A stretch of DNA of 64,000 nt. Origin: Thiocapsa rosea (GTDB lineage Bacteria; Pseudomonadota; Gammaproteobacteria; Chromatiales; Chromatiaceae). The translations under genes were made by a program, and so were the position numbers. Positions 1-8,800 of the stretch are shown here, in pieces. The stretch is taken from positions 4,568,501-4,632,500 of the forward strand of contig NZ_RBXL01000001.1 of assembly GCF_003634315.1 (NCBI RefSeq). Reading direction: 5' to 3'. How positions within the stretch are numbered: the first letter of the stretch is position 1; each line of letters opens with the position of its first letter. The notes below the pieces were generated by a model, which saw only the letters and a list, made by a program, of their open reading frames with translations, was not told where the DNA came from and did no database searches.

Positions 1-804
1 CTGCTCGGCGATTGCCGGCCGGGCGTCGGGCTCGGCGCCGACGGTCTGCCGGACATCGACTGGTGCCGCGTCGCAGGCGGCGAGGTCGCGATCGAGATCC
101 GCGAGAATCCGGACGGCCCCACGTCGGCCATCATCGCGACCTTGACCCGTCCCGTCGCCCCCTTCCGGATCGGGCGCTATCCTGTCACCATCGCGCAATT
201 TCAGGCGTTTCTGGCCGATTGCTACCGCGCGGGCGAATGGCGCTTGCCACCTGGCTTTCCCGCCGACCCACCTGCCGACTATCCGCCACCCAAGCATCGG
301 GCGCGGTACGGCAATCATCCGGCCGACAGTGTCAACTGGTGGGACGCCACGCTGTTCTGCCATTGGCTCGGGACACGGCTTGGCGCGGCGATCCGCCTCC
401 CGACCGAATTCGAGTGGCAGCGCGCGGCGACGGGCGGCGAGCCGGGCCGGATCTATCCCTGGGGTTCGGATTGGGACCCGCTACGGGAGCCTTGGAGGGC
501 CAACACGTTCGAAAGCGAGCTCGGCCGCTCGACAGCCGTCGGACTTTACCCCCTCGGCGGCTCGCCAACGGGGGCGCTGGACATGGCCGGGACCCTCTAC
601 GAGTGGTGTTTGAACGCCTTCAACAAGCCCGACGAGACAGGACTGCAAATCGCGCAGGAAGACCGCCGGGCGGTGCGCGGCGGGTCCTGGGACGTCAACC
701 AGATCAACGCGCGCTCGGCCGCCCGCTTCAGGAGCAGCCCGTACAACCGCTTCAACTACCTCGGTTTTCGGGTCTTGTGCGCGTCCCCCATCCCCGGGCA
801 CTGA
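1..804 (+). CDS. FGE/SUMF1-like sensor protein, C-terminal part (5-prime end outside window)
   Basis: The reading frame is open from base 1 to a TGA at 802-804, giving 267 residues without a start. The chain shows the formylglycine-generating-enzyme (FGE-sulfatase, C-type-lectin-like) fold: FRIGRYPVTIAQFQAF near residue 56, NWWDATLFCHWLG, RLPTEFEWQRAATGG, YPWG, GSPTGALDMAGTLYEW and the closing GGSW...GFRVLCASP block. In conflict systems this fold is usually a ligand-binding module, not an enzyme, so a sensor role is inferred. Its last 60 residues closely match those of the TIR-FGE protein ending at 17491, and the variable codons 691-759 behave like a DGR variable region. The N-terminal effector or partner domain lies outside the window. 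Confidence 0.85.
   Translation: MLGDCRPGVGLGADGLPDIDWCRVAGGEVAIEIRENPDGPTSAIIATLTRPVAPFRIGRYPVTIAQFQAFLADCYRAGEWRLPPGFPADPPADYPPPKHRARYGNHPADSVNWWDATLFCHWLGTRLGAAIRLPTEFEWQRAATGGEPGRIYPWGSDWDPLREPWRANTFESELGRSTAVGLYPLGGSPTGALDMAGTLYEWCLNAFNKPDETGLQIAQEDRRAVRGGSWDVNQINARSAARFRSSPYNRFNYLGFRVLCASPIPGH
691..780 (+). other. DGR variable region (copy A) in the FGE C-terminus
   Basis: Codons 691-759 are the diversified stretch; 760-780 is the conserved tail matching an initiation-of-mutagenic-homology type segment. Against 17387-17455 there are 18 differing bases in 69, all at first or second codon positions, with every third base (C or G) conserved. The flanks are identical for 18 bases upstream and 23 bases downstream. 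This is what adenine-specific mutagenesis from an AAC-rich template produces. No template or reverse transcriptase for this pair is visible in the window. Confidence 0.8.
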
Positions 805-812
805 TCACTGAA

Positions 813-830
813 GTGCCGCGTGCGCGGCAC
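813..830 (+). promoter_or_regulatory. Hairpin just downstream of variable region A
   Basis: A 7-bp perfect stem (GTGCCGC / GCGGCAC) with a 4-base loop lies 9 bases after the stop codon. An equivalent stem with loop GCGA lies after the other variable region at 17508-17525. DGR targets are known to carry such a short GC-rich hairpin or cruciform just past the homology segment, where it promotes retrohoming. It could also serve as a weak terminator. Confidence 0.6.
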
Positions 831-845
831 CAACGGCGCGTAGTC

Positions 846-1535
846 GTAGGTTGGGCCGACGCAGGAGGCCCAACAAGCATTTTCGAGGAGCAAGCACCAT
901 GGCTATCCAGAGCCGACATCGTGGGAGACGACCATGCGATACCGCCGCGCCTTGATTGGCGGAGCGACCTATTTCTTTACCGTCAACCTTGCGAATCGGG
1001 GAAAGCCGTTTGCTTGTCGAGCACATTGAGGATTTACGCGCCGCCGTGCGCGATGTGAAGCGGACGCATCCGTTCGAGATCGTCGCCTGGGTCGTGCTAC
1101 CCGAGCATATACATGCGGTTTGGACCCTGCCGCGAGATGATCCGGACTATTCGATGCGATGGAATCAGATCAAAGGTGGCTTCTCGCGGCGCATTCCGCC
1201 AGGGGAACGCATTTCGGCAAGTCGGTCGAGCAGAAGAGAGCGCGGCATCTGGCAACGGCGATTCTGGGAGCACTTGATCCGAGACGATGAGGATCTCGAG
1301 CGTCACGTGAACTATGTGCACTACAACCCTGTTAAGCATGGTCAGATCAGACGGACGGCGGATTGGCCGTATTCGTCTTTCCACTGGTTCGTGCGTCGCG
1401 CGTGGCTGTCTCCCCAATGGGGAAGCGTTGTCGATTTTCAGGGTGAATTCGGTGAACGCGGATAATCGCATGGTCTGGAAACATGGTCAGACCAGCGAGG
1501 TCGCTTGTTGGGCCTCCTGCGTCGGCCCAACCTAC
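846..1535 (+). mobile_element. RAYT/REP-type element with 33-bp perfect inverted repeats
   Basis: Bases 846-878 and 1503-1535 are exact reverse complements of each other over 33 bases. Each arm is itself a small hairpin (TTGGGCC...GGCCCAA). Between them lies a REP-associated tyrosine transposase reading frame. This matches a RAYT gene flanked by its cognate REP sequences. The gene is frameshifted, so the copy is probably no longer autonomous. Confidence 0.75.
934..1465 (+). pseudogene. REP-associated tyrosine transposase (RAYT), frameshifted
   Basis: The gene begins at ATG 934 with MRYRRALIGGATYFFTVNL, the usual RAYT start. That frame ends at 1026, while the rest of the family sequence (LLVEHIEDLRAAV onward) continues in another frame to 1465. 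The shift lies near base 1000-1010. The Y1 transposase core is intact in the second frame: the HUH-like metal site in PEHIHAVW and the catalytic tyrosine region HVNYVHYNPVKHG. RAYTs are single-strand nucleases that process REP palindromes, and perfect inverted repeats flank this one. A sequencing error is possible but the simplest reading is an inactivated copy. Confidence 0.75.
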
Positions 1536-1604
1536 GGCACTGAGCTCATCCGGCGGCTGCGCCGAGGGCAAGGCGGGCAGACCTATCAGTTCGCGGTAAT
1601 GGTT

Positions 1605-2323
1605 CCCGGCCTTGAACTCTTTCTCGCGCTACGCGCGCCTGTTCGAGTCCTGGGTCGAGCCCAATCTCGGCTTGCTGGATGAGGCCGGGCATCCCGAGCC
1701 GCGAATCGTCGCCATGGACTGCGCCTCGACCGCCGCGGCGGTGCTCGATCATGGTCTGCGGTGGGGCATCGAGCCGGTATTCTCGGTCCTCAGGAGGCGC
1801 AGTTTCGGTATGTAAGACACGCAACTGCGGTGCCCCGAACGGGTCGAGCGGCTGGTACTGATCACGACCCTGGCCATGTATTGGCGGCATTATTGCATAA
1901 TCAGCAAACGCACATAGTTATAGATCAATGGGTTACGCGGAGACCCATGGAAATTGAATGTCATGCGGGTCGGGTGGTCGCCGGGAGCTAACGGATTGCG
2001 GGGAGAACTCGGCTGCAGAGGCTGGCTAAGAACCGCAAGGCTGCGCCCAAGTCATTGAATAGATAGCCATGTGCGTTTGCTACATAATTCCGTGTATTGG
2101 TGCGTGGAGACCGGCTGCCACGACGCGGTGGAATCCCCCTACCCGCTCAGAAAAAACCGCCGCGCAGACCGACACCTAACACCGGAGCTTCCGCAAGCGC
2201 GCCCACTCCTGCCTGTCGTGGTTCCAGCGCGGCCTGGGAAAGCTTCTGCGACTCTCCGAACTCGGGCGTACGCTACCGAGCATCGGCCCACCGATTGTGC
2301 AGACCCATCAGCCGTCCGGGTAA
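1605..2323 (+). pseudogene. IS4-like transposase C-terminal remnant, interrupted by a MITE
   Basis: The conceptual peptide holds typical IS4-like C-terminal blocks: FESWVEPNLGLLDEAG, RIVAMDCASTAAAV, LRWGIEPVFS, DTQLRCPERVERLVLI and LAMYWCVETG. There is an in-frame stop after SFGM (about 1813), a later frameshift, and no N-terminal half. The sequence LAMYW at about 1870-1884 resumes as CVETG at 2101 only if the 208-bp insertion 1885-2092 and one repeat copy are removed. The tail (LSWFQRGLGKLLRLSELG) ends at TAA 2321-2323. The family assignment is by recognition of the motif order and is moderately sure. Confidence 0.6.
1885..2092. mobile_element. 208-bp MITE-like insertion with 8-bp target duplication
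   Basis: The 8-bp sequence TGTATTGG occurs directly on both sides, at 1877-1884 and 2093-2100. The two ends form an imperfect inverted repeat: both begin CGGxATTAT and share AGCAAACGCACAT further in, with a 9-base gap difference. No coding sequence lies inside. Removal of the insert plus one repeat restores the transposase reading across the site, which supports an insertion, not chance. The parent transposon is not in the window. Confidence 0.7.
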
Positions 2324-2375
2324 ACTGATAGCTGACAAGGCCGACCCACTGACCGGGCGCGGTGCCGCGACTCGT

Positions 2376-5300
2376 ATGTTCAAGCAGACCCAGCAGAATC
2401 GAAGGTCGCTCGTGGAGGCGCATCAGGTGGTAGGCAAACAGTCGCAGAAGGACTCGCCAAGAGCGGACGTCTCATTGAGGTCAACTTCACCGGGCTGGTC
2501 GTTGCGGTCGATCGTCTCAGTTGTCTACGGCTACGACTTCTTCGTCTCCTACGCTCATGATGACGGCACTGCCTATCCGCGCGCCCTGGTGGAGGCGCTT
2601 GAGGCGGAGCCCTACAACTTCACGACACACATCGACACGCGGGACTACAACCCAGGGGATGACCTCGACCGACTGACGCTGTTGCGTGTCCGCAACTCCC
2701 GCAAGCTCATCGTCATCGCCAAGCGCGCCGCGCTCACGACCTCTGACTGGGTGCGCAAGGAGGTCGACATCTTTGCGCGCAATGGAAGGTTGCCGCTGCT
2801 CATCGAGTTCCCCGAGTGCTCGGAAAATGTTGTCCTCGATGCTCCGGTGCCCGAGACTTCATTGCTCGCATGGGTCGATGCGAATCCCGCTGTCCTACGC
2901 CACCCCGAACAGTCGGCCGGCTCGGAGCCCTCGGAGGATACGGTAAGACGCATCGCCGCTTCCTTCGAGGGCATGCGCGTCGAGCGCCGGCGCTCTCGGA
3001 TCGTGGGCGCGTCTCTAGCAGGGCTGGGCCTCCTGCTCCTGGGAATGACCGGCTTGGCGTTGCTCGCCGACTCCCAGCGCCGCGAGGCGGTCGCACAGCG
3101 GACGAGGGTCGAACTGGAGCTGAGCAGCGCGGATGCACGTCAGGCTCTAAGCTATTTAGGCGACGGACAGGACGATGCGGCGATGGTCTTCCTCAGCCGT
3201 GCGCTCGCCAGACAGCGATCACCGCTGTCCCACCTCACCGGCCACATGACTCCGGAACCGCGCTTCGCGCCCATCCAGCGCGTACGTCTGCCAGGTATCA
3301 CTGGTCTGATCACCGAAGCATGGACGGACCCGACCGGCCGCTTCGTCGCGGTACGCGACGACGTCGCGGATACGAGCGTCAAGGTATTTGATCTCGATGA
3401 GTCCGAACCGCGACTGGTCCACCAGCAGGACATCCCGGCATTCGCCCCGGTCTTCGCCATCGTCTCGGACCCCCGGCCGGCGCTGCTGCTGGGACAGTCG
3501 GAGGAAGATGCGCTGCCACCCTCTGAGGTCACCCGCCTGACGGCGCGCTGGCTGGACGACCCGGACGGGAAGCCAGCTCACGCGCCCGTCAAGGTCGCGA
3601 CGGGCTATGACGGCTTTGTCAGGCTCGCGGATGGCCGGTTCTACTTCTCTCGAGGGCCGGTCGTGAGCGCAGCAACGCTCGACGGAAAGGGCCTCCGCGT
3701 CGAAGAGATCGACACCGGGCTGACGGGGTACGTGAATCGGATCACGGCGGCCCCCGGCGGAAGTTGCTTCATGCTCTCCAACGTCTCGGGAACGTTCGTG
3801 ACCCAATTCATCGACGGCCGCAAGCCAATCGAGTGGAACGCGCTTCCGCATTTCGAAGGCGTGGAGGCGGTCAACCTGCATCACCTGCAAGGCATCGTCG
3901 ACGCGTCGTGTAAGTTCGCAGCGCTGTGGTCCGACGGCGGAGACGCGAGCATTCACCTCTTTCGTCTCTTCGACGCGGCGCAGCAATTCGCGCCGCAACG
4001 CATCGACACGCTGCTCGCCGACCCGCAGGACCAGATAACGTTCCGAAATCGATTCTTCTCCGACGACGGATCGCAGTTCGTGTTTCGCAGACATGGCAGC
4101 TGGGAGGCAGTCGACACGACGACCGGGGGAGCCAGGCAACGCTTCGATGCCGGCCAGCCCGAGTCTTCCGGAACGATCTCTCGCCATGGATATCTGTTGC
4201 TCTCAGGTTACGGCGATAGCGTCAGCTACTTTCCGCTCACTCATCCCAGCGGACGGAGCGGAAAAGTTTCCGCCGGACCAACACCGATCGTTCTGGCGGT
4301 CAATCCTGGCAGGGACACTTCGGATGACGGCTCCGCCCCCTTGTTCATGGCAGTCAGTGCGGATGGCCTGGTGACGCTGTTCGGCGACGCTGGTTTCAAA
4401 GATCGCTTCGAAGTCTTCGAAATGAACGACTACATAAAAGACGTTGCACACTCGCGGAAGGTCTTTTCCCGCGACGGGGAGGTGCTCATCAGGATCCTCT
4501 TCCTTCCTACCGGCGAGCGGATTCTGGAGATCCACGACGTCGTCCAAGACAAGCAGGAGTATGCAGAGTTCGACTGCCAGGGCGCAGTGGATTTCGATCT
4601 GGTCGAGAGCCCCAAGGGCTATCAGGTCATCGGCGTGACGGGCAATGGTGTGCTGTGCTGGGGGACTCTCGACCGCGGGGGGGCGGCGGTGTCCGACATC
4701 AAGAGCAGGGAGCTTATGCTGGATGAGCCGCTAGGCTTTGTCCGGGTCGGGGGAAATCGGATCGTGGTCGGCTCTTGGACCAGTCCTTCCCTCTACGACC
4801 TGACGTTCGAGAACGGCGTTCTCGGAGCGCCGAGTCGCATCGACGTGCGGCTTTCGAAGTTGATCGTCGATGTTGCTGTCGACGGGGCCGGGTCGATCGC
4901 CGCGTTGAGCCAGGATGCGATTTTTGTCGAGCGCGGCGGCACCGGTGCCTCCTTCGACCTTCCGAGTAGGTGCACCCGCATCTTGGGTCTCTTACCCGAT
5001 CGCCTGATCGTAGAGTGTTCCAACGGGCTGGTCTCGGTCGATGCAGCGGGCGACTCTCGATCCATTGCGTTGCCTCGCAACGTGGTCGCCGACGGCGCGG
5101 CGCTGTCGCCGGACGGCTCGACGCTCGTCGCACCGATCAAAGATGCGGACAACTGGGCTCGCGCGATCTACGCGCGGATTCTCGCGACTGGAGCAACCTA
5201 CGTCTTTCGGCCCGCAATCCATGCCGAGCTTCTCGAGATCGAGCGGAACTTTTTTATGATCGACAATTTCCTCCCGCGGATCGATCGGGTCCTCTACTCG

Positions 5301-5477
5301 CCCGGAGGTAATCGAGTGTATCTCGATATCAAGCGCTCTATGTATGAGAGCGCATTCGTGAGCAACGGGGCCATTGCGCGGTTCGACGTGGATTCCGTCA
5401 CACGTCTGACAGGGCTGTCAGCCCCATCGGCGCCCGAAAGCGCCGTGTTCGATTATCGGGCGACACGTGGGCCTTAG
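2376..5477 (+). CDS. TIR - transmembrane - beta-propeller conflict protein
   Basis: The protein is about 1,033 residues. The TIR domain begins at GYDFFVSYAHDDG (residue about 51) and has the likely catalytic glutamate in DWVRKEVDIF (about 128). One membrane helix follows (about 209-231, SRIVGASLAGLGLLLLGM), then some 750 residues of repeated beta-rich blades (FVAVRDD, SPDGST and similar) resembling a WD40-type propeller. TIR domains of this kind usually consume or cyclise NAD+; the propeller would be the sensing or scaffold part. The start is uncertain: the frame is open further upstream, ATG 2376 is the only good ATG, and the TIR fold could begin from a non-ATG codon near 2500. It sits 50 bp after the transposase remnant and ends at a clear hairpin terminator. 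Confidence 0.8.
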   Translation: MFKQTQQNRRSLVEAHQVVGKQSQKDSPRADVSLRSTSPGWSLRSIVSVVYGYDFFVSYAHDDGTAYPRALVEALEAEPYNFTTHIDTRDYNPGDDLDRLTLLRVRNSRKLIVIAKRAALTTSDWVRKEVDIFARNGRLPLLIEFPECSENVVLDAPVPETSLLAWVDANPAVLRHPEQSAGSEPSEDTVRRIAASFEGMRVERRRSRIVGASLAGLGLLLLGMTGLALLADSQRREAVAQRTRVELELSSADARQALSYLGDGQDDAAMVFLSRALARQRSPLSHLTGHMTPEPRFAPIQRVRLPGITGLITEAWTDPTGRFVAVRDDVADTSVKVFDLDESEPRLVHQQDIPAFAPVFAIVSDPRPALLLGQSEEDALPPSEVTRLTARWLDDPDGKPAHAPVKVATGYDGFVRLADGRFYFSRGPVVSAATLDGKGLRVEEIDTGLTGYVNRITAAPGGSCFMLSNVSGTFVTQFIDGRKPIEWNALPHFEGVEAVNLHHLQGIVDASCKFAALWSDGGDASIHLFRLFDAAQQFAPQRIDTLLADPQDQITFRNRFFSDDGSQFVFRRHGSWEAVDTTTGGARQRFDAGQPESSGTISRHGYLLLSGYGDSVSYFPLTHPSGRSGKVSAGPTPIVLAVNPGRDTSDDGSAPLFMAVSADGLVTLFGDAGFKDRFEVFEMNDYIKDVAHSRKVFSRDGEVLIRILFLPTGERILEIHDVVQDKQEYAEFDCQGAVDFDLVESPKGYQVIGVTGNGVLCWGTLDRGGAAVSDIKSRELMLDEPLGFVRVGGNRIVVGSWTSPSLYDLTFENGVLGAPSRIDVRLSKLIVDVAVDGAGSIAALSQDAIFVERGGTGASFDLPSRCTRILGLLPDRLIVECSNGLVSVDAAGDSRSIALPRNVVADGAALSPDGSTLVAPIKDADNWARAIYARILATGATYVFRPAIHAELLEIERNFFMIDNFLPRIDRVLYSPGGNRVYLDIKRSMYESAFVSNGAIARFDVDSVTRLTGLSAPSAPESAVFDYRATRGP

Positions 5478-5481
5478 TGCT

Positions 5482-5516
5482 AGAGCCCTAGGAGAAATTG
5501 GGGCTCTCTTTCGTTT
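5482..5516 (+). terminator. Rho-independent terminator after the TIR-propeller gene
   Basis: AGAGCCC at 5482-5488 pairs with GGGCTCT at 5501-5507, a 7-bp stem with a 12-base loop, followed by a T-rich run (CTTTCGTTT). It starts 5 bases after the stop codon. Confidence 0.75.
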
Positions 5517-5851
5517 GATGTGGGTAACCGGTCTGGAGAGCCTTGGATCATGCTGATGCCTTCGTACCCTTTTTGTTTTCGAACAGGCAGGCCGGCAGAT
5601 GCGTGAGCTTGCCCGCGACCAGGTAGGCCATCGACATCGGCCCAGACCGCCGCCAGCCACCCTACCTTGTTTCCTCAATGGCTCTTGACCTCGCTGAATG
5701 GAGGAGTCGGTTTCTACTCCGGCGTCCAAGACGCCGTGGGTCGGCCTCGATCGATATTCAGCCGCGTCGCAGTCGACTCGGAGTCCGACCTACACACTCC
5801 GGATTCGTCGACTAGACTCACCATCGGCAAACCACCAAGGAGTCCCGCCCC
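5517..5851. other. Intergenic region before the CHAT-hydrolase gene
   Basis: No gene is supported here. A minus-strand peptide segment (MAYLVAGKLTHLPACLFENKKG, about 5575-5640) has protein-like composition but matches nothing I can name and may be a decayed remnant. The promoter of the next gene should lie here; its ribosome site AAGGAG is at about 5837. Confidence 0.4.
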
Positions 5852-8800
5852 ATGCCTGCCTTCTTGCTGCCGATCGCATCGGATCTCGCCGACCGCACCG
5901 CTCAAGGGACCGAGGGCCTGGATCAGATTCACCTCAAGTCCTACCGACACATCGAGCTGGCGGCGACGCGCACCGCCGGGAACCTCGAGTCGGTGCCGAT
6001 CGATGATCAGGACGTGGTCGCCTTGGAGCTGGAAGGCGGTTTCAAGCTGTGGATGAGCGGCGAGCAGCTGCGCGCGGAGGTCGGCCGGCCGCCGAGCCGG
6101 GGCGCCATTGAGTGGCAACTCGCCGATGGCCTGGCCATGGAGGACACCGAGCGCGGCGTCGGCACTTGGGTGATCAAGGCACTCGAGGTGTTCGGGCTGG
6201 ACCCTATCGGGATCGGCGTCGATGCCCTGGCCAGCCGTATCGAGCGCAACAACGGCAACCTGATCCAGCAGCGGGACGCCACCGCCGCCACCGGTTGGCG
6301 CCCACTGGACGGGGGTATTCCGGCGCCAGAGGGCGAGGCACCGGTGCTCTTGTTCATCCACGGCACCTTCTCCTCCGCGACCGGGGGCTTCGGTGGCCTG
6401 TTCGAGGACCGACGCCGGGTGCTCGAGCTCACCGAGCGTTACGGCGAGCACATCTACAGCTACGAGCACCGCACCCTCACCGAGGACCCCGTCGACAATG
6501 TGCTGGCCTTGGTGTCCCTCCTGCCCGACGGGGTCAGCCTGGATCTGGTGAGTCATTCACGCGGTGGTCTGGTGGGCGACGTGCTGGCTTTCGCGGCCCG
6601 CGGCGGCGCGGAGCGGCCCTTCGGCGCCAGGGAACTGGAACAGATCGGTCCCGACGACGCCGCGCACGCCTCGATCCGGGGCAAGCTGGAACAGCTCGGC
6701 GATCTGATTGAACAGAAGAAGCTCCGGGTCCGACGCTTCGTGCGGGTGGCGAGCCCCTCCCGGGGGACCACGCTGGCCTCGGGTCGGCTCGATCGCTGGC
6801 TGTCGATCCTCGCCAACCTCGCGGGGTTTGGCGCCAAAGGGGTCCCGGGCCTGCAGCTTGCCGAGGGCTTCATGGACCTCCTCGTCGCCGTCGCCCAGAA
6901 GGCCACCCGGCCGGAGGAGCTACCGGGGCTCGCCGCCATGGGTCCGGGGTCCCCGTTGATCCGCCTACTCAATGGGTCGGGCGAGCGGGTGCCCGGCGCG
7001 CTCTACGCCGTGGCCGGGGATATCCAAGGCGACGGACTCTGGTCGAGAGCCAAGCTCCTGATCCCGGACCTGTTCTTCGCCGGCGACCACGACCTGGTGG
7101 TGAACACCGGCTCCATGTACGGCGGGCCGAGCTATGAGACCCGGCTGCACCTGTTCGATCGCGGCCCGAGTGCCACGCACTTCAACTACTTCGTCAACCC
7201 GACCTCGGCGCCTCAAGTGGTCGCGGCCTTGACGGCGCCCCGGACGCCGCCCGTGTTCACGCCGATCACGGCGGAGCTTGCCGCCGAGCCGGTCCGCGGG
7301 GCGCGTGAGCGCGAGGGCGCGGAGCGCCGCCCGGTGCTGTTCCTCCTGCCCGGCATCATGGGAAGCGGGCTTGCGGTGGACGGGCGCCCGGTGTGGCTCG
7401 ACGTGAAGGCCATCGCCGGCGGCGGCATCGCGGACCTGGCCGTGGACTCCGGGCGTCGCGTGACCCCCGAGGGACCCCTTGCACGGGCCTATGCCCAGAT
7501 CCTGAGCTTCTTCCGCAACACCCACGACATCGTCCCCTTCGGTTACGACTGGCGTCTCTCCGTCCAACAGACCGCCGCGCTCCTCGCCGAGGCGGTGGAG
7601 GACAAGCTCGAGCAGGCGGAGCGCCATCGCCAGCCGGTACGACTGCTCGCCCACTCCATGGGCGGGCTGGTGGCGCGCGCCATGATCGCCGAGCACCCGC
7701 GTCTGTGGGAGCGTATCCGCGCACTCGGGGGTCGGCTCGTGATGCTCGGCACCCCCAACGGCGGGTCCTGGGAGATCGTGCGGCTGCTCACCGCCCGGGC
7801 GACAACCCTGAAGAAGCTGGCCCTGGTCGACCGTCGTCACCGCCAGTCCGAACTACTCCGGGTGATCGGCGAGTTTCCGGGCGTCCTCGACCTGCTGCCC
7901 GAGGACGATCGGGACTTCTTTCGAACCGATGTCTGGAACGCGCTCAAGGCGGATGATCAGGCCCGAGGTAGCGGGTGGCACATCCCAGGCCGCGGCCGCA
8001 GCGGGCTCGGTCGCACCCGCCTGGAGGAGGCCGGCCGCATGCGCCGACGGTTGCGCGAGTCGGCCCCGGGGCCCGAGGGAATGCTGTACGTCGCCGGCCA
8101 GGCCCGCTCCACCGCCTGCGGCGTGCGCATTGCAGACCAAGACCAGCATTTCCTCGAACGCACCGAGCGCACCCTGGAGTTTCTCGGCTCCCGACTGGGC
8201 GATGGCTCCGTGCTGTGGGAGGACGGCCCCCTGCCCAACATGGCCACCTGGTACATGACCGGTGTCGAGCACGGCGATCTGGCCAACACCCCGGCCTACT
8301 TCGAGGCCATCCGCTCCCTGCTGGCGGAAGGTGCCACTACCGCCCTGCCCCGCCGCCCGCCGGTCAGCCGCAGCGCCGACACGCCGATGCCGTTGCCGGA
8401 GCGCGAGCCCGCCTATTACCCCGACGAGGACTCGCTCCTGGCCAGTGCGCTGGGGATGGGCCCGCCACGCGCACCGGAGACGGCGGGTCCGCCGGTCGCG
8501 GTGTCGGTGGTCCACGGCAACCTGGCCTTCGCGCGCCACGCGGTCGCGGTTGGACACTATGCGGGCGGCACCATCATCGCCGCCGAGGCCTATCTGGACC
8601 GTGTGCTGGGCGGGCGCCTCGGTGCCAGTCTCGATCTGGATATCTATCCCGGAGCGCTCGGCACCTACCGCTTCTTCGCCAACCCACACCCCGAGGGGAT
8701 GCCCCGCGGCGCGCTGGTGGTGGGCCTCGGCGCAGTCGGCGAGCTGACCCCATCGGCCCTCACCGACAGCTTCGCCCGCGCCCTCCTCGGCTATGCGCGG

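Noticed and set aside
2097-2375. N-terminal extension of the TIR-propeller gene to base 2097
   Set aside because: These codons overlap the tail of the IS4-like remnant and have no TIR-like sequence; ATG 2376 or later is more likely.
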